In this document: positions 63,999 to 64,000 of the stretch, piece by piece
Numbering within the stretch: the first letter of the stretch is position 1
Layout: every line of letters starts with the position of its first letter
DNA from: Albimonas marina
GTDB taxonomy: Bacteria > Pseudomonadota > Alphaproteobacteria > Rhodobacterales > Rhodobacteraceae
Assembly (NCBI RefSeq): GCF_029223255.1
Contig: NZ_JARHUC010000001.1
Span: 744,001 to 808,000, forward strand
DNA: 64,000 bases
Direction: 5' to 3'
Notes under the pieces: model-generated
The model's database searches: none
The model's input: the letters and a program-made list of their open reading frames with translations, nothing else
Told to the model about the DNA's origin: nothing
Translations under genes and position numbers: made by a program

Positions 63999-64000
63999 CC

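Overview
The window looks like chromosomal DNA of a very GC-rich alphaproteobacterium, most likely a Rhodobacterales (Roseobacter/Paracoccaceae-type) species. Evidence: DUF6456 and DUF6477 genes lying head to head, a TrgA-like protein, a chromosomal cfa/DUF1365/FAD-oxidoreductase cluster, a DUF1127 protein, and housekeeping proteins (tgt, tpiA, guaA, moaA, dapD, dapE, pheS, argH, phrB) of alphaproteobacterial style. Very high GC makes long shadow reading frames common; I chose genes by protein families, codon pattern, Shine-Dalgarno sites and overlaps.

Layout. 1-14.9 kb is core genome: tgt (cut by the window edge), an RTX/beta-helix protein, a SufT-like and an A-type Fe-S protein, a chromate transporter, TfoX-N, tpiA, a helix-hairpin-helix protein, DUF6456/DUF6477, an MttB homologue, guaA, an ECF42-type sigma factor with two DGPF/YCII genes, and an SDR. 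A tRNA-Lys(CTT) gene follows at 14959-15034.

14989-27152 is a 12.1-kb integrated element bounded by a perfect 48-bp direct repeat made of the 3' part of the tRNA-Lys gene (attL inside the intact tRNA, attR at 27105-27152). GC and codon use are visibly lower than in the flanks. It has a tyrosine integrase beside attR, two small HTH (AlpA/excisionase-type) proteins, a primase-polymerase/helicase, an AT-rich repeat-bearing stretch that could be its origin, a terminase-small-subunit-like HTH protein, a run of tightly overlapping small coiled-coil genes, two proteins that share a C-terminal PDAKT motif, and next to attL a two-gene HTH-ImmA/IrrE plus Beta-protein module behind a near-perfect 46-bp inverted repeat that covers its promoter. 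There are no capsid, portal, tail or lysis genes. The best reading is a phage satellite (or a satellite-like integrative element) with a defence-like or toxin-antitoxin-like cargo. This is the most interesting part of the window.

27.2-54.7 kb is again core genome: EF-hand and glycine-zipper lipoprotein genes, a pair of paralogous SDRs around an OmpW porin, transporters, moaA, a 1.2-kb region with no convincing large gene, a LOG-family protein, lysine-pathway genes dapD and dapE, a photolyase followed by a FAD oxidoreductase/DUF1365/cfa cluster (candidate methyl-furan fatty acid or cyclopropane lipid locus) with TrgA-like and GPH-type transporter genes, two VPLPA/PEP-CTERM-type surface proteins, pheS, and a divergent argH/tlpA pair.

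54.9-64.0 kb is a polysaccharide/secondary-metabolite locus: an unusual single polypeptide with adenylation, carrier-protein and membrane acyltransferase-3-like domains, a GT4 glycosyltransferase, two Gfo/Idh/MocA dehydrogenases, a GT2 glycosyltransferase, and a Wzy/O-antigen-ligase-like membrane protein with a long disordered tail. Together with the VPLPA-CTERM proteins this points to an exopolysaccharide/exosortase-linked envelope system, although no exosortase gene is in the window.
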